Positions 46,270 through 55,492 of a stretch of DNA of 64,000 nt are shown one piece after another. The notes beneath the pieces are model-generated. The model searched no databases. It saw only the letters and a program-made list of their open reading frames with translations, and was not told the DNA's origin. Position numbers and translations under genes: made by a program. This stretch comes from Wenyingzhuangia aestuarii. GTDB lineage: Bacteria; Bacteroidota; Bacteroidia; Flavobacteriales; Flavobacteriaceae. How positions within the stretch are numbered: the stretch's first letter is position 1; each line of letters starts with the position of its first letter. Location: NCBI RefSeq assembly GCF_011927765.1, contig NZ_JAATJG010000006.1:1-64000 (forward strand). Reading direction: 5' to 3'.

Positions 46270-47184
46270 TTATAAAGAGCTTAGAGAACGATATTCGTTG
46301 GGAGCGTATCCTGTTTTAGACTTAAACAAACGACTAAAATAATGCGGATAGTTAAATCCTAACTGATAAGCAATTCCGGCAATGGTATCGTCTTTACTCA
46401 ATAATAAAGTTTTGGCTTTTTCTACAATAAAATTATGGATGCTATCCTTTACACTATACCCCGTTTCCTTTTTTAACAAATCGCTTAAATAGTTGGGTGA
46501 TAAATGTATGTTTTCTGCAAAGTATTCCAAACTAGGAACTCCATTCTTCGCAAACAAATCATGTTGATAATAGTCTTTTAATAGCTGATTAAAGCTTGCC
46601 ACAACATCAGAATTTTGAGCAGAACGGGTATTAAACTGTCTTTCGTAAAATCGAGTAGCATAATTTAAAATTAGCTCTAAGGTAGAAGCAATTACAGTTT
46701 GACTATGATTGTCTATACGTTCCAACGTTTCATTCTTAATGAGTTGTACACAATCGGTCACAATTTTTTCTTCGGCTTGTGATAAATGTAAAGCTTCGTG
46801 TACATCGTAAGAAAAGAATTTGTAATTGTCTATTTTTGCCCCCAAAGGAGTATTTCTAATCAAATCCGGATGAAAAAACAACATCCACCCTTCTACAACT
46901 TTTTCAACCTGATCTTTATGAGCTGTTACTACCTGATTGGGAGCCATAAAAATTAAAGTTCCCTCATTAAAATCGTAGGTATTTCTACCATACTCCATCC
47001 CACAACTTTTGTCTTTTAAAGAAATGGAATACAAGGAGGTTTTTATTTTTTTTCCCATCAAACTAGGATCTATTTCACAAGTAGAAACATCTATCAAACT
47101 AATTAAAGGATGAAGTGTTTTATCCAAACCAAACACGCTATGTAATTGATGGATTGATGCTATGTGTTGTATTTCTTCTTTCAT
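46270..47184 (-). CDS. AraC-family transcriptional regulator
   Basis: A 304-residue regulator: an N-terminal cupin-like domain (EGTLIFMAPNQVV) and the C-terminal AraC helix-turn-helix pair LEYFAENIHLSPNYLSDLLK and IAGIAYQLGFNYPHYFSRLF. It probably controls the metallo-hydrolase gene 8 nt downstream. The inducer is unknown. Confidence 0.9.
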   Translation of the reverse strand: MKEEIQHIASIHQLHSVFGLDKTLHPLISLIDVSTCEIDPSLMGKKIKTSLYSISLKDKSCGMEYGRNTYDFNEGTLIFMAPNQVVTAHKDQVEKVVEGWMLFFHPDLIRNTPLGAKIDNYKFFSYDVHEALHLSQAEEKIVTDCVQLIKNETLERIDNHSQTVIASTLELILNYATRFYERQFNTRSAQNSDVVASFNQLLKDYYQHDLFAKNGVPSLEYFAENIHLSPNYLSDLLKKETGYSVKDSIHNFIVEKAKTLLLSKDDTIAGIAYQLGFNYPHYFSRLFKSKTGYAPNEYRSLSSL

Positions 47185-47550
47185 TCCTATAACTCGTTTG
47201 CTATACGCTTATACAAAGATGCGGATATATATGTTGAGAAGATAACACAAATCACTTATTAAAAAACACAAATAAAGGAATTCCTATTCATCATGATTAG
47301 AATTCGTTCTTGTGTATAGACCTAAATATAGTGTCTCATATTTCCTTTTTCTATCTATAAAACATCCTTTCTCAAAAAGCAGCTAGTGCAATTTTAAAAA
47401 GCTACGTTGCTTTTCCTGAAGAGCAACGTTTCTCTTTACCAAAAGGTGCTGTGCTCTTGCTTAAAAGGAACGGTTCTCTTTACAAAAAGCTCAGTTCCTT
47501 TTTTAGGAACTCTATTTGGAGTATATTTTAAAAACAGGCATTGACAACTC

Positions 47551-47583
47551 GTACTGAGTTACTATCGAAGTAGAGTCGAGATG
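47551..47583 (+). repeat. Dispersed repeat, copy A
   Basis: The 33 nt starting GTACTGAGTTACTATCGAAG recur at 47721-47753 with two differences. The 16-nt core CGAAGTAGAGTCGAGA also occurs inverted at 48185-48200, beyond the GIY-YIG gene. Confidence 0.9.
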
Positions 47584-47613
47584 TAGAGGTTTAATTGTAG
47601 TAAAAAAAATCCT

Positions 47614-47660
47614 CTTTAAACAAGTATTATGGTTCTCGACTTCGCTCGAACACCCTGTAC
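47614..47660 (+). repeat. Dispersed repeat, copy C (left flank of the GIY-YIG gene)
   Basis: It starts TTTAAACAAGTATTATGGTT and ends CGAACACCCTGTAC. The same order of sequence recurs to the right of the GIY-YIG gene at 48167-48236 in direct orientation, with a different middle. It includes the self-complementary ends TCGA-CTTCGC-TCGA. Confidence 0.85.
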
Positions 47661-47720
47661 CTATATTAAAATATTTATTTACAGACACTTAACGCATTCC
47701 TTATGATCATCGAGTTGCCT

Positions 47721-47753
47721 GTACTGAGTTACTATCAAACTAGAGTCGAGATG
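47721..47753 (+). repeat. Dispersed repeat, copy B
   Basis: A second copy of the 33-nt unit A, differing at two positions (G to A, G to C), 45 nt upstream of the GIY-YIG start codon. Confidence 0.9.
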
Positions 47754-47797
47754 CCCAACACTATGAAAAACAAAAAATTCTTATTTTAGTGTAAAAA

Positions 47798-48109
47798 ATG
47801 CCAGGATATGTATACATCTTAGAATGTTCTGATGGAACATATTACACAGGAAGTACAAGAAATTTAGAAAGAAGATTAGCAGAACACCAATCTAAAAAAG
47901 GAGCTAATTATACCAAAACTAGGTTACCCGTAAAATTAGTCTTTCAAGAAGAATTCTTAAATATTGCAGATGCTTTTTATTACGAAAAGAAAATTAAGAA
48001 ATGGTCACAGGCTAAAAAAAAGGCTATGATTGAAAATAATTGGAAACTCTTACCTCTACTTTCGGAATGTAAAAATGATACGCATTTTAAACATCATAAA
48101 GAAACGTAA
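47798..48109 (+). CDS. GIY-YIG nuclease-domain protein, stand-alone
   Basis: A 103-residue protein consisting mainly of a GIY-YIG domain: YVYILECSDGTYYTGST (GIY and YIG-like parts), N-LERRLAEHQ and the catalytic Glu region FYYEKKIKKWSQAKKKAM. Small GIY-YIG proteins of the UPF0213/YhbQ kind cut or bind DNA; functions are poorly known. The gene sits between direct and inverted repeats, which may point to mobility. It starts at the ATG at 47798. Confidence 0.85.
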   Translation: MPGYVYILECSDGTYYTGSTRNLERRLAEHQSKKGANYTKTRLPVKLVFQEEFLNIADAFYYEKKIKKWSQAKKKAMIENNWKLLPLLSECKNDTHFKHHKET

Positions 48110-48166
48110 TAAGTTCTCAGCACAGGCTTCTTGAACGCATTATTTTCAGTTAAAAAACATTTCTGT

Positions 48167-48236
48167 TTAAAGAAGTATTATAGTTCTCGACTCTACTTCG
48201 GCTCAGCTCAGTACAGGCTTTCACGAACACCCTATA
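48167..48236 (+). repeat. Dispersed repeat, copy D (right flank of the GIY-YIG gene)
   Basis: The first 27 nt match the left-flank copy C (47614 on) with two differences, and the end CGAACACCCTATA matches the end of C. The middle contains the inverted 16-nt core of unit A (48185-48200) and its outer part CTCAGTAC (48207-48214). Confidence 0.85.
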
Positions 48237-48261
48237 GTCCTTCTCAGAACTATTCAATCAA

Positions 48262-51171
48262 CTAAAGCAAAGCTTGTTTTAAAACCGTTACAGCATGTAC
48301 ACTTTCTCTTTTCGTACCATCTTTAATTTGATGTCTACAACTGGTTCCCGAGGCTACAATAACAGTATCTGCTGCTGTATTTCTTACTTTAGGGAATAAG
48401 GTATCTTCTCCCATTTGCATGCTTACTTTGTAATGCTCTTGCTCATAACCAAAAGAACCTGCCATACCACAACAACCTGTGTTTAGAACCGTAACTTTGT
48501 AATTGGGAATTACATTCAACATATCAAAGGTATGTTTGCTATTGCTCAATGCTTTTTGATGACAATGCACGTGTATTTTAACTTCTTTTTCATCAGCCTT
48601 AAAATCACTTGGACGTATATTTTTCAAAGCTATTTCATTCGCTATAAACTCCTCTATAGTAAAGGTGTTTTTAGCTAGGTTTTGAGCTTCTTGTTTGTTG
48701 CTTGCTAATCGAATATACTCATCTCTAAAAGATAGAATAGCTGATGGTTCTATACCCACCAACGGACTTTCCTCCGAAACCACAGGAGCAAATACCACTA
48801 TGTTTTTTTGTGCTACTTTTTTAGCTTCCTTTAAAAATCCTTTAGAAATATAACTTCTACCACTTTGTTCATGCTCTAAAAACACAGATTGATATTGCAA
48901 ACTTGCTAATAGTTCCAAAGCATCAATTCCAATTTGCACATCGTAATAGTTGGTGAATTCATCTTTAAAAAAGTAGATTTTTTTTATAGGATTCCTCACC
49001 TGTAAAGCTTCTAGATTGTTTTCTATCCACTCCGCTAAGGTTTCTCGCTGCAAACTAGGCAAACTACGTTCTAAACTCACTCCTAATAATTTTTTGGCCA
49101 ATACCGTATTGCTAAACATATTCACCAAACCTGCAAAAACAGCCAATTTTTGGTTCACATCTATAATTTTAGCAAACAATTTATTTCGGAAAGAGTAATG
49201 ATTCGCTTCTTGGTATTGATACAGAAACTCTGCCTTTAACGTTGCCACATCTACACTACTCGGACATTCACTCGCACAGGCTTTACAACCTATACACAAA
49301 TCAAAAACCTCTTTTAAGGTTTTGCTATCAAACTTATTTTTAGCCGTATTATTGGTTAATACTTCTCTTAACGTATTGGCTCTTGCTCTGGTAGTATCTT
49401 TTTCGTTTTTGGTAGCTCGGTAACTAGGACACATGGTTCCTCCTGCTGCTACAGATTTTCTACAATCTCCAGAACCGTTACATTGCTCAGCCAATTTTAA
49501 AACTCCTTCATTTTCAGAAAAATCAAATAGGGTTGAAATGTTGGGTTCAGCTCTGTCAACTTCGTACCTTAAATTCTCATCCATTTTATAAGGATCGATA
49601 ATTTTCCCTTGGTTAAAAATGTAATTTGGATCAAAAAGCTCTTTCAATTCTTTTAACAACTGATAGTTCTTAGCTCCTACCATCATCGGAATAAATTCGG
49701 CACGTACAATTCCATCACCATGTTCTCCACTTAAAGAACCTTTGTATTTCTTAACCAATTTGGCCACACTGGTGGTAATTTCTCTAAACAAAACTACATC
49801 TGATTTTACTTTTAAATTTAGAATAGGACGTAAGTGAATTTCCCCTGCTCCTGCATGTGCATAATACACGGCTTGTTGCTTATAGTCTTTCATCATTTTA
49901 GAAAAATCCGCAATAAAGTTGGGTAAATCTTCCAAACTTACCGCCGTATCTTCTATACAGGCTACTGCTTTTTTATCGCCTACTAAGTTTCCTAAAGCCC
50001 CCAAACCTGCTTTGCGCAACTCATGAATTCCATTAATTTTTGTTCCTGTTACCTTTGGGTGTGCATAACCAAATTGATGTGCTTCCAAATCTGCAATTAC
50101 AGCATCTGCTTGTTGTTGGGCATCTTCCATAGAAGTTCCTGCCACTTCTAACATTAACACCGCAGCAGGATCCCCTACCAAAAAGCTTCTATTTTCTTGT
50201 TGGGAACGTATTGTTTTGGTACAATCTAAAATCAATTTATCCATCAATTCGCAATTGTACAATTGATGTTGCATAGCCACCACAACCGATTCCATACAGG
50301 ATTGAATGCTATCAAAATGAGAAGCAATCATAATATTGTGTACAGGTGGAATTTTATCTAATTGCAAAGTAATTTCTGTAGTAAAAGCCAAAGTTCCCTC
50401 ACTTCCACATAAGACCTTTGCTAGGTTGATGGTCTTTTCTGTTCCTCCAAACAATTCAAACTTTAACAACTCGTCTATAGCATAACCGGTATTTCTTCTG
50501 TGAATGTCTGGTTTAGGGAATTCTTTTATAATTTCTTGCTGAACATCTTCTTTAGAAAAGGTACTTAAAATCTGTTTGTATATTTTTCCTTCTAAAGTTA
50601 TTAAGGTTGATTTTTCTAGAAATTCATCAGCCGTTAGCGTTGTAAAAACAACTTCACTCCCATCACTTAATAAAGTTTGCAAACGGATAATTTTATCACG
50701 AGTAACCCCATAGCGAATAGAAGTAGTTCCAGAACTGTTGTTTCCAACCATTCCTCCTATCATACACCTGTTTGCAGTAGAAGTATTGGGTCCAAAAAAC
50801 AATCCATCAGCTTGTACATAACGATTCAAATCATCACGAATAACTCCTGGTTGAACCGTAATTTGATGTTGCTCTTTATCGTAGGCAACTATCTGAGTAA
50901 AATGTTTAGAAACATCTACAATTAAACCATCACCCACACATTGTCCTGCCAAAGAAGTTCCGGCTGTTCTAGGTACCAAACTTATTTTTTGCTGATTGGC
51001 AAAAGCTATTAATCTCTTTAAATCCTCTATAGATTTTGGAAAAGCAACTCCTAAAGGAATTTTTCTATACACAGAAGCATCGGTTGCATAAATTCCTTTA
51101 TGTAGTGCATCTATTTTTAGACTTCCTTCTAATTGTTTTGCTAGTTTATTTATTGCTTTTACCATAACCAT
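48262..51171 (-). CDS. FAD-linked oxidase / Fe-S oxidoreductase fusion (D-lactate or glycolate type)
   Basis: A 969-residue protein joining an FAD-binding oxidase half (PGVIRDDLNRYV, GGMVGNNSSGTTSIRYG, CGSEGTLAFTTEI) to a C-terminal Fe-S half: CIGCKACASECPSSVD for 4Fe-4S clusters, CCG-type motifs NTGCCGMAGSFGYE and VHCHQKAL. Such Dld-II/YdiJ-type enzymes oxidise 2-hydroxy acids such as D-lactate and pass electrons to the respiratory chain. I use the ATG at 51171; a TTG lies one codon before and a second ATG at 51165. A single gene. Confidence 0.88.
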   Translation of the reverse strand: MVMVKAINKLAKQLEGSLKIDALHKGIYATDASVYRKIPLGVAFPKSIEDLKRLIAFANQQKISLVPRTAGTSLAGQCVGDGLIVDVSKHFTQIVAYDKEQHQITVQPGVIRDDLNRYVQADGLFFGPNTSTANRCMIGGMVGNNSSGTTSIRYGVTRDKIIRLQTLLSDGSEVVFTTLTADEFLEKSTLITLEGKIYKQILSTFSKEDVQQEIIKEFPKPDIHRRNTGYAIDELLKFELFGGTEKTINLAKVLCGSEGTLAFTTEITLQLDKIPPVHNIMIASHFDSIQSCMESVVVAMQHQLYNCELMDKLILDCTKTIRSQQENRSFLVGDPAAVLMLEVAGTSMEDAQQQADAVIADLEAHQFGYAHPKVTGTKINGIHELRKAGLGALGNLVGDKKAVACIEDTAVSLEDLPNFIADFSKMMKDYKQQAVYYAHAGAGEIHLRPILNLKVKSDVVLFREITTSVAKLVKKYKGSLSGEHGDGIVRAEFIPMMVGAKNYQLLKELKELFDPNYIFNQGKIIDPYKMDENLRYEVDRAEPNISTLFDFSENEGVLKLAEQCNGSGDCRKSVAAGGTMCPSYRATKNEKDTTRARANTLREVLTNNTAKNKFDSKTLKEVFDLCIGCKACASECPSSVDVATLKAEFLYQYQEANHYSFRNKLFAKIIDVNQKLAVFAGLVNMFSNTVLAKKLLGVSLERSLPSLQRETLAEWIENNLEALQVRNPIKKIYFFKDEFTNYYDVQIGIDALELLASLQYQSVFLEHEQSGRSYISKGFLKEAKKVAQKNIVVFAPVVSEESPLVGIEPSAILSFRDEYIRLASNKQEAQNLAKNTFTIEEFIANEIALKNIRPSDFKADEKEVKIHVHCHQKALSNSKHTFDMLNVIPNYKVTVLNTGCCGMAGSFGYEQEHYKVSMQMGEDTLFPKVRNTAADTVIVASGTSCRHQIKDGTKRESVHAVTVLKQALL

Positions 51172-51256
51172 CAAAAATAACGAATTGTTATTATTTTTAT
51201 GAGGTAAAGTAGGGTAAAATAACTGTAAATTGTTTTATAATAAACCCCCTGTAAAT

Positions 51257-52660
51257 ATGACTCTTAGCTCAAGACAAAAGAAAAAGAAAACTCGAATTTT
51301 ATTTCAATATCTGATTTTATTTGTAATTGCCTGTTATATAATTTTTAGCATGAGCTCCTGTAGTAGCAATGCACATAAATTAGTAAATGAAGATCCTGAA
51401 ACAACAGAAACACCTACAGATAACGATTCTGAAGATGTGGTTTACAATCAAAATGTAGCAACACCTAATGTTTTATTAATTATTGCAGATGATATGGGTA
51501 TGGATGCCACACCTTATGCCACACAATTGAGTTCTATAAAACCTTATATGCCTAATTTAGACAAGTTAACGGCTTTGGGAGTTCGTTTTCAAAACACCTG
51601 GTCTTACCCTAGATGCACCCCAACAAGAGGAACTATTATTACAGGGAAACATGCTGTAGCTACCGGTTTATTATCTCCTGGTGATGATATCAACAGTAAG
51701 GAAACCACTTTGCAATCTTATATAAATACCAACGGAACAACTACGTATGCCACTGCATTGTTAGGAAAATGGCATTTGTCTACAGATTCTACAGATCCAG
51801 AAAACTTAGGTATTGATAGTTACAAAGGAAATACCCGAGGAGGTTTAGCAGATTATTACAATTGGGATTTACATGAAGATGGAACTACTACAAGCATTAG
51901 CAATTACTACGGAACAACTGCTTATACGGATTATGCCATAGATTGGATTAATGCGCAAACAGAACCTTGGTTTTGTTGGTTGGCCTACAATGCAGCACAT
52001 ATTGAATTTCACACTCCAAAAGATAGTTCACTCTACACTCATACTGGAAGTGATTTGTTAGATATGTACATACAGATGTTAGAGGCCATGGATAGTGAAA
52101 TGGGAAGATTGCTAGAAAGTATTCCTAAAGCACAATTGGCAAATACCACTATTATTTTTGTGGGAGACAATGGAACTCCAGCTCAAGTTGCACAAACTCC
52201 TTTTAGCAGAAGTAAGGCCAAAGGCTCTTTATACAACGGAGGTGTAAATGTTCCTTTAGTTGTGGCTGGTGCTAATGTAACTAGACAAAACCAAAGTGAG
52301 CAAGCTTTGATACAAACTACAGATTTGTTTGCTACCATTGCTGATCTGTGTGGATTGACCAACGTAAACACTACAGAAAGTATTTCTTTTAAAACTTTAC
52401 TAAGCCAAGAAACTAGTCATACCAGAAACTATTTATTTACCGAAGGATTGAATAATGGTCCTGCCTTTGGAGGTTATACCCTTAGAGACTCAACTTACAA
52501 ATACATTTATAATGAAGATGATGATGAACATTACTTATACAATGTTATTACAGATTATTCAGAAACCATAAATCTATATGATGGAGATTTAAGCACAGAA
52601 GAACAAACTGCTTTGACCAACTTACAAGCTGAATACAACAGAATTAAAGGAATCAATTAA
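51257..52660 (+). CDS. Sulfatase, formylglycine type, exported
   Basis: A 467-residue S1-family sulfatase. The catalytic motif C-T-P-T-R (C120 to R124, in YPRCTPTRGTIITG) is matured to formylglycine, with metal residues in IIADDMGMD (D78, D79) and VGDNGTPA. A possible lipobox is seen in FSMSSC. I start at the ATG at 51257 since the longer frame begins at a TTG. It cleaves sulfate esters, probably of algal polysaccharides by analogy with the agarase gene. No anaerobic or formylglycine-generating enzyme gene is next to it. Confidence 0.9.
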   Translation: MTLSSRQKKKKTRILFQYLILFVIACYIIFSMSSCSSNAHKLVNEDPETTETPTDNDSEDVVYNQNVATPNVLLIIADDMGMDATPYATQLSSIKPYMPNLDKLTALGVRFQNTWSYPRCTPTRGTIITGKHAVATGLLSPGDDINSKETTLQSYINTNGTTTYATALLGKWHLSTDSTDPENLGIDSYKGNTRGGLADYYNWDLHEDGTTTSISNYYGTTAYTDYAIDWINAQTEPWFCWLAYNAAHIEFHTPKDSSLYTHTGSDLLDMYIQMLEAMDSEMGRLLESIPKAQLANTTIIFVGDNGTPAQVAQTPFSRSKAKGSLYNGGVNVPLVVAGANVTRQNQSEQALIQTTDLFATIADLCGLTNVNTTESISFKTLLSQETSHTRNYLFTEGLNNGPAFGGYTLRDSTYKYIYNEDDDEHYLYNVITDYSETINLYDGDLSTEEQTALTNLQAEYNRIKGIN

Positions 52661-52679
52661 TAATCTATAGGTTCAAAAA

Positions 52680-52712
52680 AAAAGCCCTCATAACTAAAGT
52701 TATAAGGGCTTT
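52680..52712. terminator. Terminator between sulfatase and antiporter genes
   Basis: AAAGCCCT-ATAACT / GTTATAAGGGCTTT stem with loop AAA and T run. It serves the two convergent genes. Confidence 0.8.
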
Positions 52713-52733
52713 TTTTATTTCTTAAACTAAAAA

Positions 52734-54200
52734 CTATTTATTTCCTTTTAGTTTTTCATTTACTTCATCAATAGCTACTTGTTTTTCTGCAAAAACAATC
52801 AGCACATCTCCTCCTAAAATTACCGTAGCACCATTAGGGGTAATGTAAGAATCATCACGTTTAATCATGGCAATAATAGCGTGTTTAGGAAAGCCTAAAT
52901 CCACTATTTTTTTATCTGCTGCATAATGATCAAACTCTATTTCTATTTCTTGCATTACCGTTTTAGGATTGTCTTTTAACAACAAGTCTGTAGGGTGTGG
53001 TTTCTTTTCTCCATTAGGTAATACAACATCTAACCATTTGGCTACTACAGAAAGTGTTGTTCCTTGAATAATCACTGAAGTTACAGAGATAAAGAAAACA
53101 ATGTTAAACATCATATCGGCCTTTTCTATTCCTTCTAATAAGGGATAGGTAGCAAATACAATAGGCACCCCTCCTCTTAGTCCTACCCAAGAAATGTAAG
53201 CACGTCTTTTGTTATTCATTTTAAAGAAACTCAAACTAAGAAATACACTTAGCGGACGAGCTACAATAATTAAGAACAAAGAAATCATCAATCCTATTCC
53301 AAAAATAGGCAATACTCTAGATGGAAAAACTAATAATCCTAAAGTAAGGAACAATACAATTTGCATTAACCAAGCAAATCCATCGTATACTTTTAGAATG
53401 GTTTTTTTGTGAATTAAGTTCTGATTTCCTAAATAAACAGAACAAATATAAATGGCTAAAAACCCATTTCCTCCTGCAAAATCTGTAGCAGAAAAAGTGA
53501 TAAACATTAACGCAATCACCAAAACAGGATACAGCCCTTCAAAATCTAATTTTATTTTGTTAATAATGTATTTACTCAACTTTCCAAATCCAAAACCTAA
53601 AGCAGCTCCCAACAACATTTGTTGTAAAAACATAGGAATAATGCTCAATATGCTTTGATCTTGGTTAACCACCAAGCTTAGAAAAGCAATGGTTAACACA
53701 TAAGCCATAGGGTCGTTACTACCACTTTCTAACTCTAGCGTAGGTCTTAAATTGGTTTTTAAAGCCAAGTTTTTAGATCGTAAAATAGAGAAAACGGCCG
53801 CAGCATCTGTAGAAGATACAATGGAACCTAAAAGCATACTTTCATAAATGGTAAAATCGGTAATCCACCAAACAAAAGTTCCTAGTCCCACAGCCGTTAA
53901 CAAAACCCCTAAGGTTGAGAGTACAATTCCTTCTTTTAAAATAGGCTTTACCGTGTTCCAGTTGGTATCTAATCCCCCAGAAAATAGAATAAAGTTTAGA
54001 GAAACAATTCCTATAAACTGTGTGATTTTAGGATCATCAAACTGAATTCCTCCAATTCCATCAGACCCCGCTAGCATTCCTATGGTTAAGAATAATAATA
54101 AAGTAGGTACTCCAAACTTATAAGATGTTTTACCTACAATAATGCTGATAAACAATAATAAGGAACCTATTAAAAGAATATTTTCAATGGTTAAATTCAT
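52734..54200 (-). CDS. Potassium/proton antiporter (CPA1/NhaP2 type)
   Basis: A 488-residue protein with about 12 helices (LLLFLTIGMLAGSDGIGGIQ, GSIVSSTDAAAVFSIL with the key Asp pair, LRGGVPIVFATYPLL) and a C-terminal TrkA-C-like domain with ALIAMIKRDDSYITPNGAT-type pattern. It exchanges K+ or Na+ for H+ across the inner membrane. The ATG at 54200 is preferred; a TTG two codons upstream is in frame. The AI-2E-family gene follows on the same strand upstream. Confidence 0.9.
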   Translation of the reverse strand: MNLTIENILLIGSLLLFISIIVGKTSYKFGVPTLLLFLTIGMLAGSDGIGGIQFDDPKITQFIGIVSLNFILFSGGLDTNWNTVKPILKEGIVLSTLGVLLTAVGLGTFVWWITDFTIYESMLLGSIVSSTDAAAVFSILRSKNLALKTNLRPTLELESGSNDPMAYVLTIAFLSLVVNQDQSILSIIPMFLQQMLLGAALGFGFGKLSKYIINKIKLDFEGLYPVLVIALMFITFSATDFAGGNGFLAIYICSVYLGNQNLIHKKTILKVYDGFAWLMQIVLFLTLGLLVFPSRVLPIFGIGLMISLFLIIVARPLSVFLSLSFFKMNNKRRAYISWVGLRGGVPIVFATYPLLEGIEKADMMFNIVFFISVTSVIIQGTTLSVVAKWLDVVLPNGEKKPHPTDLLLKDNPKTVMQEIEIEFDHYAADKKIVDLGFPKHAIIAMIKRDDSYITPNGATVILGGDVLIVFAEKQVAIDEVNEKLKGNK

Positions 54201-54240
54201 AGACAATCTTTATGTACGGATGAGCGTTTATTTAAATCCT

Positions 54241-55275
54241 TTAGGAGTCTTTACCTGACATTAAACTAGAAATGACTTGGTATTTTGGAAACTGATCTAA
54301 AATAATTTTGACAATTACCGTAATAGGAATTGATAAAATCAACCCAGGAATTCCCCAAATAAATCCCCAAAACATTAACATCACCAAAATGGTAATTACA
54401 TTAATAGAAAAGGTTTTTCCCATAAAAATAGGTTCTAACACACTTCCTAATACAACCTGTACTCCTGTAATGGTAATTACAAAAAACAATAAGGTACTCA
54501 TAACATCTATTTCTACCAAGGCAAACAAAGCCAATAGCGCAATAGACACAATGGAACCAATCATTTGTATAAAGTTTAATAAAAAAGCCAACAATCCCCA
54601 AAAGATAGGAAAGCTCACATCAAAAAACACACAAGCCAAACCAAAACCAATTCCCGTAAACAAACTGATGATGAATTTTACTTTTACAAACGTAATAATG
54701 TCTTTTTCTATTTTTCTAAACGTTTTAACCGATGCGTGTTTTTGTTTAAAAATGGTACTGTTTAATAATTTTTCTACATTGATGGAACCTGCCAATAATA
54801 AAATGGCAAAAAACAAGGTCATTAAAGACATAGAAATTACATCTCCTACAAAGTCTAAAGAAGGACCTATTTTACCTGCAAGATTATTTCCTTGTAAGTA
54901 ATGATTCATCAAACTATCTCCTTCTACTCTAACCACTCCAAAATAGTTTTCAATCAGTATAATTAAATCCACAATTTTGGTTTCTGCTTTTTCAAAAAAA
55001 GAACCATTTGCTTCTAAAATTTCATTACTAGATAATTGAATCAACACTCCACCAACTCTAAACACTCCTGCTATAATTAAAACCACCACTGGGATGCTGA
55101 CAAACTTAGGAATGCTTTTTTTATTAAACCAACGCATTAAAGGCAAGAATAGCAAGGCAATAAACATGGCCAACACTAAAGGTATAAAGATAAAAGATAA
55201 GGTTTGTAATAAGTAAAAAACAAGAGATATCACTATTATTAACAATAGGATATTGGTGGTTCTAGTATCTTTCAT
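54241..55275 (-). CDS. AI-2E-family transporter
   Basis: A 344-residue inner-membrane protein with about eight helices. It shows LVLAMFIALLFLPLMRWFNK near the N terminus and the family C-terminal segment FWGFIWGIPGLILSIPITVI. Members export small molecules or act as Na+/H+ antiporters; the true substrate is unknown. It precedes the antiporter gene by about 40 nt on the same strand, so the pair may be co-transcribed. Confidence 0.88.
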   Translation of the reverse strand: MKDTRTTNILLLIIVISLVFYLLQTLSFIFIPLVLAMFIALLFLPLMRWFNKKSIPKFVSIPVVVLIIAGVFRVGGVLIQLSSNEILEANGSFFEKAETKIVDLIILIENYFGVVRVEGDSLMNHYLQGNNLAGKIGPSLDFVGDVISMSLMTLFFAILLLAGSINVEKLLNSTIFKQKHASVKTFRKIEKDIITFVKVKFIISLFTGIGFGLACVFFDVSFPIFWGLLAFLLNFIQMIGSIVSIALLALFALVEIDVMSTLLFFVITITGVQVVLGSVLEPIFMGKTFSINVITILVMLMFWGFIWGIPGLILSIPITVIVKIILDQFPKYQVISSLMSGKDS

Positions 55276-55413
55276 TCGCTTATTTTTTTGGATAATTTTT
55301 AACTCAAAAATACATAAATCTAAGAGTTAAACAGGTAAATTTATTTAGGACTTTAATTAATTTTATCCTGTTGGAAGCTATTGTAATATTTGTATGCTTT
55401 TTTATCCATAAAA

Positions 55414-55446
55414 AAACAGGCAGTACTTAAAATGTACTGCCTGTTT
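55414..55446 (-). terminator. Terminator downstream of the luciferase-like oxidoreductase gene
   Basis: AAACAGGCAGTAC / GTACTGCCTGTTT stem with an A/T loop, about 45 nt past the stop on the minus strand. Confidence 0.85.
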
Positions 55447-55492
55447 TCTCTTTAAAATTTATAAAAAAATAAGCTAATTTTAAAGCTGTTCT

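Larger units (their letters stand above)
47185..47797. other. Repeat-rich non-coding stretch before the GIY-YIG gene
   Basis: This 613-nt interval has no plausible gene. Between 47404 and 47511 it holds short hairpins (ACGTTGCT/AGCAACGT at 47404-47429; AGTTCCT/AGGAACT at 47493-47511) and two imperfect copies of an AACG-TTCTCTTTAC unit 44 nt apart (47425 and 47469). From 47551 on it holds the dispersed repeats listed separately. Confidence 0.7.

Noticed and set aside
47425-47753. Possible CRISPR array in the repeat-rich stretch
   Set aside because: Repeats are few, unevenly spaced and differ in orientation; no cas gene is in the window.
54308-54901. 197-residue open frame opposite the AI-2E-family gene
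   Set aside because: Long but composed of antisense codons of a membrane protein gene. It is rich in Ile/Asn/Lys with no recognisable motif.
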